Below, piece after piece: positions 11,473 through 23,959 of a DNA stretch of 64,000 nt. The DNA lies in assembly GCF_019175385.1 (NCBI RefSeq), contig NC_083345.1:7045205-7109204 (forward strand). Direction: 5' to 3'. How positions within the stretch are numbered: position 1 is the first letter of the stretch; each line of letters begins with the position of its first letter. Source of the DNA: Lycium barbarum. Taxonomy: Eukaryota > Streptophyta > Magnoliopsida > Solanales > Solanaceae. The position numbers and the translations under genes were made by a program. Below the pieces are notes generated by a model that saw only the letters and a program-made list of their open reading frames with translations, searched no databases and was not told where the DNA came from.

Positions 11473-13544
11473 AATGTGCAAACCTGCAACTTTTCATTGT
11501 ACGTTCGCGGGGAAATTTTCGAGGTGTAACAATAAAGCCCTGAAGGAAACTGGGGCTCACCAAGCAGCTGATACGAGAATACTAGCGAGCAGATCCGTTG
11601 TCCTGTAAATCAGTACCTGGATCGTGAAAGCAAGCCCCAGACAAAAGAGACGTCAATACATTTGAATTGTAGTGGTATGCAAAACCAACTGAAAGAATAA
11701 ATAGTTGTGGGGTGCTTGGGAAAGGGCATCCCAAAACAATAAACATGAACATACTGAAACTAAAACTGAAAACATACTGATAGTTGAACCGAACAAGAGA
11801 AGTATAGTAATAGGTACACCCTGTTCTGAATATGAAATCACCCGTTTTAACTAAATTAATAACTTGTGACCTCGGGCCCAATATAAATGCATAAATATGT
11901 GATCTCGGCCAAGTAAGTGCGTTAGTTTGTGGCCTCGACCAAGTATACATATACATAAGACTGTGGCCTCGGGCAAAGATACATATGTTCAATATTCAAC
12001 AATTTATATTAAGACACCGAGAATCATACTGAAATGTATATCACTGGAATACTGAACATTACTATGCTGAGACATGTATTCATAAATTGATTTTGGAGTT
12101 TAAAGCATTAACTATTCATAAGCATACTGAGGTTTCATGACTGAGACTCATGGGATATCAAACACGAGTCTATACTGATTACGTACTGAGTTCACAACAT
12201 TCTGAATGGCAATCATAAACGAGTTACGATTCTATATTGCATAGAAAATAGGAGTTCTGAAACTCTCATGAAACTAAGGCTTAACTATATTTCTGAGGCA
12301 ATTCGTAATAGCCATAAAAGAACGTGGCGTGGGGAGAATCATAAACATTCCCACACGTAGAGAGTTGGCCTTGCATATCTCAATTCCGGCCTTTAAGCGT
12401 ACTATGACATTCGTCATCCCTTTCGACTTTAATCTATAGCAATATATGTCACAGGGAATCAATATTAGTAATAATACTCACTAGTATTCGTACCCGCGCG
12501 ATGCGCTGTCAATATTAAAATAAATTAATTATGCAAAACTGTTATCTTATTTGTTTGAGCAATATCTAAATGATTTAATAAAATTGTAATCGTAATTTTG
12601 TTTTTTTATGCAATGTAGCCCAAAACGAAAAGTCTATGAAATCAAAAACTGTAATAGCTTACCAGCACTGATATGTACACCAACGTAATAAATACATAAC
12701 ACATATCTCAACGTGCACTCTTATCAATAAATTATAACAATTAATATACATTTTCACTTTAATTTATAAGTTAACATTTATTGTAAAAATCAATGCGAAT
12801 AAGTTTTTACCATCAAAGACTAACTTAATAAGTACACATAACTATAATTAGTTCTAAAATTGCTTCAATAAAATTACAACATTATTGGCAACTGATATCT
12901 TTTGTTAAATAGTCTTCTATTTCTGATATTTATACATAAACTCCATGTACAAAGGAGGATTTATCATGAGTTTCTTTACATAACATGTTATTTAAATTTG
13001 AATTTAGAAGAAAATTCAAATATTATCCTTGCAATATTCATTCAAAGAAGTGTCAATACCTAAAATGCTTCTGTTTTTTTAGAATGGTCTTACCTCTTTT
13101 ATGTATTCAATCAAGAAAGTATTGATACGCTTTGATTACAATTTTGCAACTATACTTCCTACATATGTTACTTAAGCTCATCATTTTTCTATTTCTCAAT
13201 AAAGCGAAATAATACATAGATATAAAATGCATAGAACTGGATATCTCTCCCGAAAATGCACAACATAGATATGATATTTACGCTTTGACCAACTTTACAC
13301 ACTCTATAGTTACAGTTGCAAATCAAGATACTGTACACATTAGATGCTCTCAAAGTAAAGAAAATTCCCACCCACATTAGTTGAGAACTTATTTTATGTT
13401 TAAGAAATGAATTTTCATAAATTAAATGGCAGCATCCCTTCTAATACTTCATATTTCATCATTAATCCAATATCTCAATAAACCACTCAACACTTTCAAA
13501 AATTGCCACATAATCTCTTCATATATGCACATCAAAGTTACATG

Positions 13545-13868
13545 AAAAACTATTCTTTAGCATAACTAATGGTCACCAACAACCAATTGAAGCATGTTAG
13601 AGAAGAATTAATCAACAAATCAAACATTTAATCAACATAAAGTTACAAAATTCAATTGCGAACTTTATAAATTCATAAATAGAAGACAGATTGGACAAGC
13701 ATAGATCTTAGTTAACCTGACCAACTCATTTATGAACTCAATCCATGTTGATCCGATTCTTTAGCATAACTAACGCTCACCAACAACCAGTTGAAGCATG
13801 TTAGAGAAGAATTAATCAACAAAAAGTTACAACATTCAATTGTGAACTTCATAAATTCGTAATTATAC
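13545..13868. repeat. Tandem duplication inside Helitron 1
   Basis: Two copies about 205 bp apart share CTTTAGCATAACTAA, CACCAACAACCA and GAAGCATGTTAGAGAAGAAT. Confidence 0.7.
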
Positions 13869-15354
13869 AAATTGGGGATTACCATTTATACAGGAGATGA
13901 ATCCAATTAAATTAAAAAAAAAAAAAACTAACTGATTGAAGATCACATAGATGTTCCTTTCCCTGCTTTTAAGTTGGAGTATAGCAGAAAAAAAGGGCAA
14001 AAAGGAAAAAGGATTAAGCAACAGAACCTACGACAAAGTATATTCTGGAATTCCCCGCAGTGAATTTGATGAGTTAATCAACATGATATGACAATTTTGT
14101 AGAAGTTCAAATTTAGAAGTTTAAAAGTCAAAGTTGACATTACATTAGCAATGATACTAATAATGTTATATTGTATAATTGTGATTTTGAATGTGTCCAA
14201 AATATTAACGGAACTTTTTTCTCGTAATTTGGCCAATACTTTTAATAATATTTTAGTATTTCATTTGCATGGAGCAATTAAAATTTCATTCTCTTTTATT
14301 TTTTTTTAATATAAAACTTTGAGTTCTAATTTGGAATTACTTAAATTGCTTACATGAGATATCTGATTATATTTTTATCGTGTTGCTTGGAATTGTTTCA
14401 TTGTTTAAAGTTTTTATTTTTGACTTTATCTATTGATATTTCAATTTCTTGATCTTTATTCCAGTTTCTTGATCTTAATTCCAGTTTCTTGATCTTATCT
14501 AAAGTATGACTTTTGTCATTATAAATCAATAAAATTTATTATATCTACACTAAAATTTACTCTTTTTTTTCTTCTTTTTCATTCCTTGTCTATTGATATT
14601 GCAATATGAATTACTTAAATTTATTACATTATTATGTAACTTTTTTATTATCTTGTTGTTTATGTCTTTGCCTATTATTTGTTATATTATTCTGTAACTT
14701 TTTTATTATCTTGTTGTTTATGTCTTTGCTTATTACTCCTCTTTATTATAAAAAATAAATTTCACTTAGTATTGAAATTAATTTACTTTTATGTTTTAAT
14801 TATATTGTTCAAAATCCTCGTGTGAGTTTTTATTAGCTTGACCTCTTATAGATATAAGAAGCCAACAAATATTCTTCCCAAGATGAATTATCGTTTATAG
14901 AAATGAAAAAAGTTGGATCATAAAAACGAAAACATTTTAAATATAAGAATACACAACCAAAAAAAATAAAAAATGGAAACTATACCACTAAAAAAATCTC
15001 ACCTTGCCATGACCCTCCGCACTGACTCCGATTGTTTTAGTTTATTCCTTGTTGTAGCTTTTGATATTTGCTACAATTATTCATCCATGAGAAACAAATT
15101 AATAGGCCACTGTTAAATAAAAAATAATATCTATGTAGCAAAAGAAAATTTTATTATGTGTATGCATGTAGTGCTAATTGTGACATCCTGAGGCTGAGAG
15201 AACCCAAGAAGATAACCTCTGATGAAGAAGAAACTGGTTGTATCAATTTCTTCAAATATGGGAGAAATGGGGTAGTTAATGTGCAGCAAAATGGGGGAAT
15301 ATGGGCAAATGCCTTCATTTAACCACACTCAATTCAAGATTCAAAAATTAAATT

Positions 15355-16335
15355 GGGGTAGTCAATTGGCAGCTTTTTTAATTTAAAATTTACAATTTTT
15401 TGTAACTTCAGATTTTAAATTTTAAATTAATTAAACTACTTTAAAAAAATTGATTTAATGTTTTTCTATAAGACTAAAATTCCAACAACTGCATTGATAT
15501 TTTAATCATCTATGTAATAAATAAGTAAAATTAACATATCAAACTATATGATAGTTAAACGCCATAGTGATTAGCAAATTTCGTATTATGTGTTATTGCT
15601 TAAATTCATAAAGTAATAAATTCTAATTAACGTGATTAAATTGAAGACAATGGAAGAAAGAAAGAGAGCGTATGTTGCGGCAATCTTTTCACTAATTTCA
15701 GCATCTTTTTGTCAACTGGCAGTTTTTTTTTTTTTTTTTCCCACCCATTTAAGAGGATTTATATTGTTTCTACACTTCCCCTCCAGTGTGACTCGAACCC
15801 AGGACCTACCGGTCGTGGGTGGAGGTGCTTAACTACTGAGCCATCCCTCACTTGTCCAACTGGCAGTTTTGTTTTTATCCTTGCAATTTTTCTTTTTTAT
15901 GTAACTTCATAATTTTAAATTTTAAATTAATTAAACTACTTAAAAAATTTCAGCATCTTTGTCAATTGGCAGTTTTGTTTTTCTCCTTGCAGATTTTTTA
16001 TTTTTTATTTTTTTTATGTAACTTCATAATTTTAATTTTTAAATTAATTAAACTACTTAAAATTAAATTTTGATTTAATGATGTTCTATAAGGCTAAAAC
16101 GCCAACAACTGCATTGATATTTTAATCATCTATATATGTAACAAAATAAGTAAAATTAATATATCAAATTCTATGATTAGTCAATCGCCATAGTGATCAG
16201 CAAATTTCGTATTATATGTAATGAAATAAATTCTAATTTGACTTTGTTAAATTGAACAAAATGGAAAAGAGAAAGCGACCGTATGTTGCGGCAATCTTTT
16301 CACTAATTTCGGGATTTTTTTGTCGATTGACAGTT
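15355..16335. repeat. Direct repeats in the 5' part of Helitron 1
   Basis: A block containing CCAACAACTGCATTGATATT, GCAAATTTCGTATTAT and TATGTTGCGGCAATCTTTTC occurs twice, at about 15360-15720 and 15955-16330. A further partial copy around 15860-15950 was created or separated by the SINE insertion. Confidence 0.72.
15727..15856 (-). mobile_element. tRNA-derived SINE with target duplication
   Basis: The reverse complement has an A-box-like GGCTCAGTAGTTAAG and a B-box GGTTCGAGTC, then a short body and a poly-A tail. The flanks repeat CAACTGGCAGTTTT (15713-15726 and 15857-15870). It is full length and sits in a Helitron repeat. Confidence 0.75.
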
Positions 16336-17079
16336 CTGTTTTTACCTTTGCCGATTTATTTTTATTTTATATCTTTTATTTTTTTATTTTTTTTATGTTC
16401 CTTTTAAAATGAGAATTTTCTGGTGATGACACTTGTCATCATATTCTTGCATTGCCTCTCCTATTCTATATAGATAGATGTTTTGGTCATCTATACATTT
16501 TATCAAACACCTTGTGAGCATAAAACTCCACAACTTTCATTAATAGTGTTTCTTCATCTCACAACCCATCTTCTTGCTTCTAGATGATTCTACCATTTGA
16601 TGTAGGTACTATTAACATCATTCTTATCACCCAATAGGTAAACAACACCCTTAATCAACAATCAACAATCAACAACTAACAACCCAAACCTATAATCATT
16701 CATGCTTTTCTATCAAACCCATCAACTCATATATGATGAACTTAGAGTCTATAATCATCAATATAAAACTATGATCAATTAAAGGATGAAGATATTACCT
16801 TTTTGACGTTCAATTTTCTTGAATTCGAATTCCAGGGTTTTGTCGCTCAAAATGATGTCTCAATCGATTATCGAAGGATTTGAAGGGTTTAATCATGTTA
16901 GAAAGGTATTGGGAAATTGAAATCCACTTAGAATCATTGTTAAAACTTATCTTGAAGTGTTCTTGAGGCTTAGGGCGAGTTCTCTTTCTTTCTACGATGT
17001 TTTTTGAGTTTGGGGGAGCTAGAGAAATAAACCCCGACCTTAAATATATGTTAAAATATGAAATTAGGAAAAACCCGAC

Positions 17080-17235
17080 CTGTGTGCTGCACGCGCGTCA
17101 CGCAGGGCTTTAAGTGTCAGAGAGCCGTCTGACGCGCGCTAGGCAAGCGTCGCACAGGCCCTCTGAGATTTAGAGAGGCCTCTGGCGCGCGCTGCACGAG
17201 CGAGCGTAGCCATCGCTTGCGTGCAGTGTGTGTCG
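17080..17235. repeat. GC-rich CGCGCGC-containing block of solo LTR 1
   Basis: Several GACGCGCGCT / GGCGCGCGCTGCACGAGC-type segments repeat imperfectly near the 5' side of this LTR, where solo LTR 2 carries its TTTACGG palindromes. Confidence 0.5.
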
Positions 17236-17657
17236 GCTTCTGTGTAATGTTTTTGTAATCTGCATAACTTCTTGTACAGAGATCCATTTGGCCTGATCCT
17301 TATATGGAGGGAAATGTCTTTCAACGGGCTACAACTTTCATTAAGGAGGCATTTCTAAATTCTCATCTAATCAAGGGGTTATGGTTACTTGAAGTAAGCC
17401 CCTTGGCAACTTACTCGAAAACATGCTAACCTTCTAGATTCCATTATACTCTCATAGTACGAGTCAAGAATTAGCCCGAAGACTCGAGGTGTTACGTCTA
17501 CTAAAAGTTTTAGAAGCTAAATTAATGTTACCAATATTTTTTTTTTTGGTAACACTGGCCTGGATTTAACTATATTCAATTAGAATTCCTTTACTGAAAT
17601 ATTTGGGCTATTAAATCCATTATAACATAGAAATAAGGCATCATTGATATATTTAAT

Positions 17658-19420
17658 TGTAATAACCCATATTAAATTAGGGGTTATTTTGGTATTTAAT
17701 CAAAATAGAAAAAAATAGAAGAATTAAGTGATATTAAATAAAAGAAAAGGAGAATAAGAGTGTGAAAAAAAAGGCATTAAAGGGAGATAAATGGGCTAAG
17801 CCCAATGAAAAGAAATACATAGATAATAAAAAGGGAGATGGCAGCGTGAGAAATCAGAAAGCTGAAGCATCACAAAGAAAGAAAAGAAACTAGCAACAGA
17901 GGAAAAGAAAAACCTGTATGAAAGAGGAAAAGAAAGGGAGAAAAAGAAAGGAAAAGAGGGGATAAAAATAAGAACTTTCATCCCAAATCATCAAGGTAAT
18001 GACTCTAATCTTTTATTTAAGTTTATTACATAATTATGGGTGAATCTTTATGGTGAAAACATGATGATATTTTGAGGAATTGAGAAAGTTTAGCTCTAGG
18101 GTTCTTCAACCAAAATCATTGATTTGAAAGGGCAAATAGCGTCGGATTTTAGACTTCTATATATCGTTGGAATCCTCTCGTTAAGGCCTTTCCGAAAACA
18201 CAAGTCTTGTCAGGTTTTGAACACATTGATCATAGAGCGTTTTCGTCCTTTAAAATTTGACTTTAACCGTTTAAGCCTCTAAAAATATAGAAGTGGTTTA
18301 CCCTAAGGGTTTTGACCATTCTAAATCCGTTTTTGTGTAGTCTGAGGCAATCCGGAGACTCGAGAACGCAGTTTTGATTTATTGGGAAGTGTGCTTAAAT
18401 TGTGAATTTGAGGTAAGTGAGACTTTAAGCTTTGGGTACTTGCTTTTCAAAACCCGTTTTAAAAATATGTTTTGTCTGCCTGGTCCATGTATTGGAGCGA
18501 GCGTGTGCTTGGCAGAATCGGTAGTCCTTAAGGCCAACCGCATATACTTTATTTTCAAATAATCCAAAACTCTCTTTATAAATTATTTTGTGATGTGCTA
18601 TAGGTGTGAGCCATGATATTGGGGCATTGTGTATGCTTCCCTTAGCATTGTGTATGCTTCCCTTAGCATTGTGTATGCTTCTTGACGATATTGAGGCATT
18701 GTGTATGCTTCCCTTAGCATTGTGTATGCTTCCTGACATATTTGGCACATTGTGTATGTTGCCGTAGATTCATGGTGTTGATTAATTCTTTAACTGCCAC
18801 TTATGACGGTTCGTAGTGTAAATTGTGATGAGATATATAATATACTTGATAAACAATGGTTTGGACCTTGGTTGCTATTATATAATGATTTATTCATGTG
18901 CATAATATTTTTGTGCTTGTTGTGTGTTTGTATTTTCTAACACTTTTTCCAGGGGTATTTAAAGTGGCGGGTCGAGGATCTTACTGAGTTATATTTAAGT
19001 ATAGCTCACTCCTTACCTGCATGTCCATGCAGATACTATTGGTGACGACGAAACTAGTAGCTCACGAGTTTGCTAGAGTTGATTTATTGGTTGAGGTGAG
19101 CCGCCGCTTTGTTCGTGGAGGCTACCAAAAGTGTCTTTATCATTTATTTATTAATGTTTTTTTTTTCTTTTGGGATTTAAAAATCCAAGCCTTTTGTAAT
19201 TCTCTTAGATGCTCCATGGTCTAGTGTGGGATTTTGGCAAGAGTATTTGGTTAATATTTTGAGACACTAATTATCCATAATTAATTATTATATTATTTGA
19301 GTGCTTATTTAATTTGGTTCCTGCTGCAAAATTATAATTAAGATATGAAAATGTGGTTCGCCTGGCCGGTGATGTGTGCTGGGTGTCAATCACGTCTAGG
19401 GGGTATTTTGGGACGTGACA
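17658..19420 (+). mobile_element. Solo LTR 4 (1763 bp)
   Basis: Termini TGTAATAACCC and GGGACGTGACA are flanked by the duplication TTAAT (17653-17657, 19421-19425). No internal region is present. It is the shortest member of the family here. Confidence 0.85.
18624..18765. repeat. About 22-bp minisatellite in solo LTR 4
   Basis: Five to six units of GCATTGTGTATGCTTCCCTT occur, some separated by TGACGATATTGAG-type spacers. Confidence 0.85.
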
Positions 19421-19576
19421 TTAATGTTATCAACAATCTCAATCTTTTTATGTCATATAAAGTTACTGACAACTTTTTTCTTACTTTCTTGGTATTAAAT
19501 AAGTGGATGTTGTTTTAAATCAGAATTTATGAATATTTGAAAAATGTGCACAAATTTTGGTCTGACGAAGAGTTTT

Positions 19577-19707
19577 TTTTTTAAAATGTTTTTTATTACA
19601 TAGGGACATAGGGGGTAGGGGAAATGGGAAGGGGATTACAATGTAGGGATTCGAACCCTCACCAACAAGGTGAAAGTTCAGGTAACCAATCAACTGAGCT
19701 ATTAATT
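19577..19707 (-). mobile_element. tRNA-derived SINE
   Basis: The reverse complement starts TAGCTCAGTTGATTGGTTAC (A-box) and has GGTTCGAATCC (B-box), a C-rich body and a T/A-rich tail. AAGAGTTT flanks both sides, fitting a target duplication. It is a relative of the SINE at 28885. Confidence 0.7.
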
Positions 19708-20004
19708 AAAGAGTTTGATTTGTTCTTCCTCTAATATTGTCTTGTTAGTATTTAAATTATTAGAATTGCTTGTCACAGTAGAAATGGACAAAATGAATTA
19801 ACGTTTTTACTCTTTTCGCTTTTTCTTGATATGAAGAATGAGGAAAGAAACAACTACAGAATTATTTCTCTCTTGGTCTAACAACAATTTTCTTTTTCCT
19901 GTTTAACCAAATAAGACATTTCTTCATCTCATCTAAAATTTAACTGTTAGACAAAATACCCTCTTTGTTTCGCAAACAATATTAGATGTAAATCTATTTT
20001 GACA

Positions 20005-20075
20005 ATTTTGTTCATTATTTAAACATCAACTTGAAATAGAAATTTTAAGTTGAAAAACAATTGAAAATTAGATTT
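20005..20075. repeat. Diverged dispersed repeat, copy 1 of 3
   Basis: The shared core (ATTTTGTTCATTATTTAAAC then TTGAAATAGAAATT) recurs at about 27425-27545 and 28325-28445. Family and boundaries are unknown. Confidence 0.5.
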
Positions 20076-20089
20076 ATTTGTGTTTACCC

Positions 20090-20613
20090 CTCAAAAGAGA
20101 GCAACAATTGAATTTGTACGCGGTTTAAAGGATATGGGATTAGGCTTGTTAGCAAGATAAACATATAATCGAAAAGTAAAGAATAATGTGGTAAATTAAA
20201 AGGATAGCATGTATAACGAGTGCAAGCAACAGGTCCGAGTAGAAGAAGGATTTATCTCCTTTCTTGGACTAAAAATAAACTAGAAGTGACAAAGCTTTAT
20301 TGATATCGAGCCTTTGCTATGATATTCTCAGAAGTGTTAATTGCTAATTCAGACGATGGAGATGCCCTCTAATGGGGTTGTTACATATGTATTTATACTG
20401 CCAGTGTCCTACACTAATTGAATGACACAAGCTCCAACGTGGGCAAATGATTCCGAGTATATTGGACACGTCTGTTAAGGGCGTGATTCTCGGAGACAAA
20501 TCCGTGAAAGATAAACTACCTTAGATTTGGACTTATCTTCTTGGACCCCTTTTGAGCAAGCTCGGTTTGTTCCCTCCCTCTGCTCAGACTGATCCCCACC
20601 AATCACCCCGTAT
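20090..20613 (-). mobile_element. Probable partial LTR, unrelated to the solo-LTR family
   Basis: On the minus strand a TATA-like AGTATAAATACAT (about 20400-20388) is followed about 100 bp later by AATAAAG (about 20302), a promoter/polyadenylation order typical of LTRs. The DNA is non-coding. No termini or target duplication were found because the neighbouring solo LTR interrupts one side. Confidence 0.35.
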
Positions 20614-20618
20614 GACCC

Positions 20619-23391
20619 TGTTACACCTCGCTCTTTTAGTGTTACACCCCGTACCTCGGAGAAGCACTGGTTAAATTTGAATGTAAGTATGTCGAGCTAT
20701 GGCTAGGTAAAACAACTTTGGAGTATGAGGAACGAAGCATTATTAAGTATATTGTTTAAGTAAAGGATGAATTATGATCTTGTAAGTCATAACCGGGAAG
20801 GACAACCTTGGAACCAAAGGACATGACCATTGTCAAGTATGATTAGTGATAAATATCATGTATGGAGAGTTTTGGAAGATTTCGGGATCAAGCAAATCGA
20901 AGAAAATAAGTTTGACAAAAATTTGGAAAAAGTTGGCAGGATTTTGGGCAGATTTTTAGTTAATTTTGGAGGGGTATATATCCTAGTATATTAGGAGTTT
21001 TTAGGTGTTTCAAAAGCCTAAGATGAAGTTCGTCGAGTCTAGTTTCTAACGCAATAAACCGCTCATCGATCCGACGTCGGAGTAGAGAATTATGGACGTT
21101 ACAAGTTAGGCAGACAGAGTAGGTCGCGCTGCTACAGTTGTGCTACAGTGAAGCTACAGTGATGCCGACTTTGGCACACTATATAAGGGGCAAAACCCCA
21201 TTTTTTCTTCACAATAATTTCCCAAATGCTCTAGAGAGTTCATCAAACATATGAGAGCCTATTTATCATATAAAAGTGAGGATTTTGAGTAATTTCAAGT
21301 TACGGAGTATTAATCGAGGTCCGGACAACGTATAGTCGCGCTTATAGAATCGTTTTGCGGTGGATTTTGGCTTGGATTCAAGATGGATATTGGAGATATT
21401 ATTGTTCTAACAAGGAAAAGGTATGAATCTCTTCTTATTGGTATTAATTTCGGCTTCTTTACGGAAATAAAGTTATTAAATAGTCGTATCACAAGTTGGT
21501 TAGTTGAGAAATTTAGAAAACATCGTGTCGGATGTTTTAGGAAATATATTGGTATGGATAATGGTGTTGATGATGTTGGTATTGTTGTTGTTGATTGGTT
21601 GTTGATATTATGATTTCGGGCTAGGCATATAAACAGGGGAGATGCTGCCTGAATTTCGACAGAATCTAAAAGGATTTTAATTAAAGGTTTGAGATAAGTG
21701 CATGATGACGAGCCTAACAATAGTATAAATGGTTTTATATGTAGATTGCGAGTCAGGAAGTAAGTTAGAAGTCGAGAAATTATCTTTCAGGTATGTTAAG
21801 GCTAGTCTCTTTCTTCTAAAGGCATGATTCCTTTCTTATGAATCCAATAGGTGTTTTCCAAATGTCCCATGATCCCTCTATGTGAATCCGTAAATGTTTT
21901 CCAAGAATATTCTTATTCTCAAAAGCTAGAGATTCATGATTCATGGAGTTCTTATGATGCTAAAGATAAACGTGTTTTGTGATGACGATGATCCTATTTC
22001 TAGAAACTCCTATGTTATAATTCCTTACATATGTTTCATAACCTCCTTACTTCCAAAAGTTAGAGTTCATGATTCAAAGGCATGCCTTTTTTCTTAATAA
22101 TCCATAAATGTTTCCCCAAATGTCCCTATTTTCCGAGTCAAAGAATTATGATTCTATAAGCTTTTATGACAACAACAACGGACATGTTTTTACAATGTTA
22201 ATGACGATGCTAAAGATGAGAATGTTTCTATGATGGACGTTACGACGATGATGATGATTTCATGTTTAAAAGTCCCAAGCTTATGATTTCAATGTGAATA
22301 TGAGAATGTTGAGTTATTTTCGTGGTTTTTATTTTTATTTTTATTCATTGTTGTTGATTTTACCTTATAATAATAGTTCCTTCAAGGTGAGATATAGCGA
22401 TGATGATTGCTCCATAACATAAATCGGAGGTTACCGACCTTACGTCACTTCGATAGAGTCGTAGCTTTTATTTGGCTCTCATGCATGCTTTATATATATG
22501 TATGTATTTTCTCACACCGTGCCGCGCTATAGTCGGCCGGGCATGGCATGTAGATGGGCACACCACTGCAGTGGGCATGTTATGATATTGCCCCGGATGC
22601 GGGAGGCCCGAACGCAGGCTAATGATGATAACACCGAGACTCAATGGTCGGGCATGATACTATATATATGACACCGAGCCTTAATGGCCGGGCATGATAC
22701 TATATATATGACACCGAGCCTTAATGGTCGGGCATGGTACTATGTATATGTATAAAATGTTTTTTTTACGGCTAAGCATGCACGACATCTACCTTATGAG
22801 GCATCAAGATGTACAGGTTATCTCTCATATTCCATGTTACCTTTCATATCTATATTATGTTGTTATTCATGCCTTACATACTCAGTACATTATTCGTACT
22901 GACGTCCCTTCTTGTGGACGCTGCGCTCATGCCCGCAGGTAGGTAGGGAGACGGATCAGACCCGTAGGTCTTCTATCAGTGGATTCTCAGGAGCACTCCA
23001 CTTTTTTCGGAGCTGCAGTCTATTTGGTATTGTCCTTATGATCATTTGTATTCCATGTAGAGACTCGTAGACGTGTGTGTACAGTTAGATGTTTTGTAGC
23101 TCCACCGGTTCATATTATGGTATAATATATTGGTGGCCTTGTCGGCCTTATTTTGAGCTCTTGATACTTTACTGTTAGCCTTGCCGGCTTTATGATATAC
23201 GCTGTGTTGTGGTGACCTTGTCGGTCCGCATATGTACATATGTGCTGAATGATCGGATATTCCTATGTTGGTCCTTTTCTGCGTGCATGTGTTCTTTGAG
23301 TTATGGTTTATAATGTTCAAAGTAACGGATAAGTCAGGTGGTTCTCGGCCTACGGGTCGGGACCCGTCATACTCCTAGTAGGGGTGTGACA
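20619..23391 (+). mobile_element. Solo LTR 5
   Basis: It ends in GGGGTGTGACA. Two possible starts exist because TGTTACACC occurs at 20619 and again at 20640. The outer start gives GACCC/GATCC flanks (one mismatch), so I prefer it. It shares the TACATACTCAGTACATTATTCG block and GCAGGT block with the other members. No internal region is present. Confidence 0.75.
22630..22745. repeat. About 40-bp tandem repeat in solo LTR 5
   Basis: Three units of ACACCGAGCCTTAATGG then TCGGGCATGATACTATATAT. Confidence 0.85.
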
Positions 23392-23396
23392 GATCC

Positions 23397-23955
23397 TTCA
23401 TGGAACCGAGGTGAATTCACGGACTTACACCGTACACAATTTGGTATTAAAAAGACCAAAAAATAAATTACAAATTGCGTATAAAGCTCTGCATGAAAAT
23501 CTGCGGGACGTGCATACGTCGTGCGTTTATGTATGGAAAGTATTAAACGAAATAGTAATTCGTGAAATGTGTGTATTTAAAATGATAAAGAAAACAATAT
23601 ATACTACTAACTTTAAAACGAAAAGCTCAAACCAAAATCACACGTCATCTGTCTAACAATTAAATCTCTACATAAAATAAAAATAACAAATTTTTGAGCT
23701 TTTAAATTTAGAGAGAAGCAATGATAACGTCACTAATTAGGGAGACTCATTTATTTGGATGGGGTAAGTAGGTCTTGACTTTACCCTTGACGCCTGTGAT
23801 GGAATGCTTTATTAAACCTAATAGGGTACAATTTATCATGTTGATTTTCAATGGATCTGAAAAATTATCTATGCTAAACAAAATAAAATAAAAATTCTTT
23901 GGTAGTGCTACCATAATAGACTTCCTACCCATTATGTTCCCAAGATTTGACTCCC
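23397..23955. repeat. Unassigned DNA sharing a repeat with 27885-28130
   Basis: Within it, 23620-23830 (CACGTCATCTGTCTA, TAAGTAGGTCTTGACTTTA) has a diverged counterpart at 27885-28130. No coding content is supported. Confidence 0.4.
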
Positions 23956-23959
23956 CTGT

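Larger units (their letters stand above)
6280..11531 (-). mobile_element. Solo LTR 2, nested in solo LTR 1 and split by solo LTR 3
   Basis: Termini TGTCACGACCC and GAGGTGTAACA are flanked by the 5-bp duplication ATAAA (6275-6279, 11532-11536). Without the nested element it is about 2.24 kb. Its LTR start side (11190-11470) is packed with TTTACGGTCCGTAAA-type palindromes. A GC-rich block at 6940-7075 lies where other family members have short tandem repeats. Confidence 0.85.
12481..16474 (-). mobile_element. Helitron 1, non-autonomous, inserted in solo LTR 1
   Basis: In minus orientation the 5' end is A|TCTATATAGAATAGG and the 3' end is a GC hairpin (GCGCATCGCGCGGGT) followed by ACGAATACTAG|T. 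These give the TC start, CTRR end, subterminal hairpin and A/T insertion site expected of a Helitron. Removing it restores a continuous solo LTR. No Rep/helicase frame is present. It includes internal direct duplications and a SINE. Confidence 0.72.
5925..17496 (-). mobile_element. Solo LTR 1 (large Ty3/gypsy-like family), host of nested insertions
   Basis: A 5-bp target duplication TCTAC flanks it (5920-5924 and 17497-17501). In minus orientation it opens CGTAACACCTCGAG and closes GGGGCGTGACG, matching other family members except that both termini read CG rather than TG/CA. Removing the nested solo LTR (6280-11531 plus its duplication) and the Helitron (12481-16474) leaves about 2.3 kb, in the family range. 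No primer site, polypurine tract or internal region is present, so it is a recombinant solo LTR. Ty3/gypsy chromovirus (Tekay/Del type) is my best guess for the family. Confidence 0.75.

Noticed and set aside
15131..15328. Captured host exon in Helitron 1
   Set aside because: A short plus-strand stretch looks coding-like, but no splice sites or recognisable product support it.
19577..19707. tRNA gene
   Set aside because: A- and B-box-like motifs are present, but the sequence continues into a SINE body and A-rich tail and cannot fold as a full tRNA.
20640..23391. Start of solo LTR 5 at 20640
   Set aside because: TGTTACACC also begins here, but the flanks TTTAG and GATCC do not match; the start at 20619 gives GACCC/GATCC.
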